Shown: piece after piece, positions 4,266 through 5,252 of the stretch
Position numbering within the stretch: the stretch's first letter is position 1
How the letters are laid out: each line of letters begins with the position of its first letter
Source of the DNA: Deltaproteobacteria bacterium
GTDB taxonomy: Bacteria; Desulfobacterota; Syntrophia; Syntrophales; UBA2210
Reading direction: 5' to 3'
Length of the DNA: 5,252 bases
Assembly (NCBI GenBank): GCA_019314085.1
Contig: JAFCZZ010000226.1
Span: 1 to 5,252 of the forward strand
The notes under the pieces: generated by a model
What the model was told of the DNA's origin: nothing
Database searches by the model: none
The model's input: the letters and a program-made list of their open reading frames with translations, nothing else
Position numbers and translations under genes: made by a program

Positions 4266-5252
4266 ATGGCACCCTGCCCGTCCATCAGGAGAATCCAGAT
4301 CGTGGTCTTCCTCGTATCGGCCGCCCTGATCGCTTACGAGATTCTCCTCTTCAAGCTCTTCGCCATCCGCTATTGGCACCACTTCGCTTACCTGATCGTC
4401 AGCGTCGCCCTGCTCGGCTTCGGCGCGAGCGGCACCTTCATCTTTCTCTTCCGCACGGGGCTGAAACGACATTTCCAGATGATTCTGTACCTTGCCCCCT
4501 TCCTGATGGTCATCTCCATCTGGGTCAATATCTTTCTGGGCCGCCTGATCGCCTTCAACCCGCTGATGATCATCTGGCAGCCGCGCGAGGCCGTCAGTCT
4601 TCTCGCTCTCAGCCTCGCCCTCCTGATCCCCTTCTTAATCGGCGCCGTGTGCGTGGGGCTGAGCCTCTCAGTGTGCACCGGCGAGATCCACCGGATCTAC
4701 TCCGCCAACCTGGCCGGCTCGGGGGTCGGAAGCCTCCCGCTCTTGCTGACCTTCTTTCACCTGGGCCCCCATGAGATCATCCTGATCATCTCCCTGATCG
4801 CCCTCTGCGCGACCTTCGCCGCGGCAGGGCGCGTCCGGACTGCTATCTCGGCAATCGCGCTGGTCGCGACGGTTTTCCTCTACCTCATCTTCCTGCACGG
4901 CAGGCCGGTGGAGATGAGCGGGTTCAAAGACCTTTCCATTGCCCGGAACCAGATGGGGGCCAAGATCAAGGCGGAGGCATTCGGCCCGTTCGGCCTCGTC
5001 ACCGTCCTGGACAGCCCCGCCTATCACTACCTCCCCGACCTGAGCCTGAACTGCCCCTTCGACCTGCCGGAGCAGAAGGGCCTCTTCCTGAACGGCGACA
5101 TGGCGGGGGCAATCAACGTGGCCGGCGGCGATATGGGCTTCATGAAGTGGCGCACCACATCCCTCCCCTACCGGCTCCTGAACAGGCCGTCGGTCCTCAT
5201 CATCGGCGGGGGCGGAGGCACGGAAAGCCTGAACGCGCGGCACCACGGGGCA
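4266..5252 (+). CDS. Polytopic membrane protein with spermidine-synthase-like SAM-binding domain (partial, runs off window)
   Basis: Open from ATG 4266 to the last base (329 codons, no stop), so the 3' end is missing. Residues 1-210 form about seven hydrophobic segments (roughly 10-30, 40-62, 71-91, 111-134, 149-164, 170-187 and 192-210), with loops rich in Arg, Lys and His. From about 212 a soluble domain begins, reaching the nucleotide-binding glycine loop VLIIGGGGGTES at 320-331 as the window ends. This layout, a membrane bundle followed by a spermine/spermidine-synthase-like Rossmann domain, is known from large bacterial proteins annotated 'spermidine synthase' or 'fused MFS/spermidine synthase'. 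Their function is unproven and polyamine synthesis should not be assumed; the catalytic aspartates lie beyond the visible part. Three bases separate it from the methyltransferase stop, so the two are almost certainly co-transcribed and perhaps translationally coupled. Confidence 0.82.
   Translation, partial: MAPCPSIRRIQIVVFLVSAALIAYEILLFKLFAIRYWHHFAYLIVSVALLGFGASGTFIFLFRTGLKRHFQMILYLAPFLMVISIWVNIFLGRLIAFNPLMIIWQPREAVSLLALSLALLIPFLIGAVCVGLSLSVCTGEIHRIYSANLAGSGVGSLPLLLTFFHLGPHEIILIISLIALCATFAAAGRVRTAISAIALVATVFLYLIFLHGRPVEMSGFKDLSIARNQMGAKIKAEAFGPFGLVTVLDSPAYHYLPDLSLNCPFDLPEQKGLFLNGDMAGAINVAGGDMGFMKWRTTSLPYRLLNRPSVLIIGGGGGTESLNARHHGA

Noticed and set aside
3306..4472. Long open minus-strand frame (388 codons) antisense to the methyltransferase gene
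   Set aside because: Its translation is Asp/Arg/Gly-rich low-complexity sequence without a domain, as expected opposite a GC-rich gene, while the plus strand encodes a complete PIMT with all family motifs.
4668..5246. Minus-strand open frame (192 codons) at the right end
   Set aside because: It is antisense to the membrane protein gene, whose plus-strand frame shows transmembrane segments and a glycine-rich SAM loop; the minus translation is low-complexity.

Overview
The window looks like chromosomal DNA of a GC-rich Gram-negative bacterium. The style of the genes (lipoprotein serine hydrolase, MBL-fold hydrolase with an 'LFAGE' motif, exported protein-isoaspartate methyltransferase, membrane-bound spermidine-synthase-like protein) fits a Desulfobacterota / syntrophic 'deltaproteobacterial' anaerobe. 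That placement rests on general resemblance and is tentative. No rRNA, tRNA, CRISPR, transposase or phage gene was seen.

Left part, minus strand (about 1-2211): an AT-rich DUF2971 gene (17-712) lies downstream of a broken lipoprotein beta-lactamase/serine-hydrolase gene (890-2052). The DUF2971 reading frame ends inside an 11-bp tandem repeat (13-43). Removing one repeat unit would let the frame run on to the window edge, so this copy is probably truncated or switchable. The hydrolase is broken near 1240-1250, where a frame change coincides with the apparent loss of a short conserved stretch. Each minus-strand gene is preceded by a copy of the same ~70-bp sequence (800-868 and 2142-2211). Each copy carries a near-consensus sigma-70-type promoter (TTGACA-N16-TATGGT) pointing at its gene, about 100 nt from its start. 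Weaker similarity seems to continue into both leaders. This duplicated promoter-leader is the most unusual structure in the window.

Middle (2053-2424): a 372-bp divergent intergenic region between the broken hydrolase and the MBL gene. It holds one promoter-leader copy, hairpin-forming sequence and a probable promoter for the MBL gene, with an inverted repeat at the predicted transcription start.

Right part, plus strand, GC-rich (2425-5252): an intact MBL-fold metallo-hydrolase (2425-3375); after a 155-bp gap with its own promoter candidate, a protein-L-isoaspartate O-methyltransferase with a Sec signal peptide (3531-4262); and, three bases later, a polytopic membrane protein with a spermidine-synthase-like SAM-binding domain that runs off the window (4266-5252). 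The last two form a tight translational unit. The pairing of an apparently exported SAM-dependent methyltransferase with a membrane-anchored SAM-binding protein is biologically puzzling.
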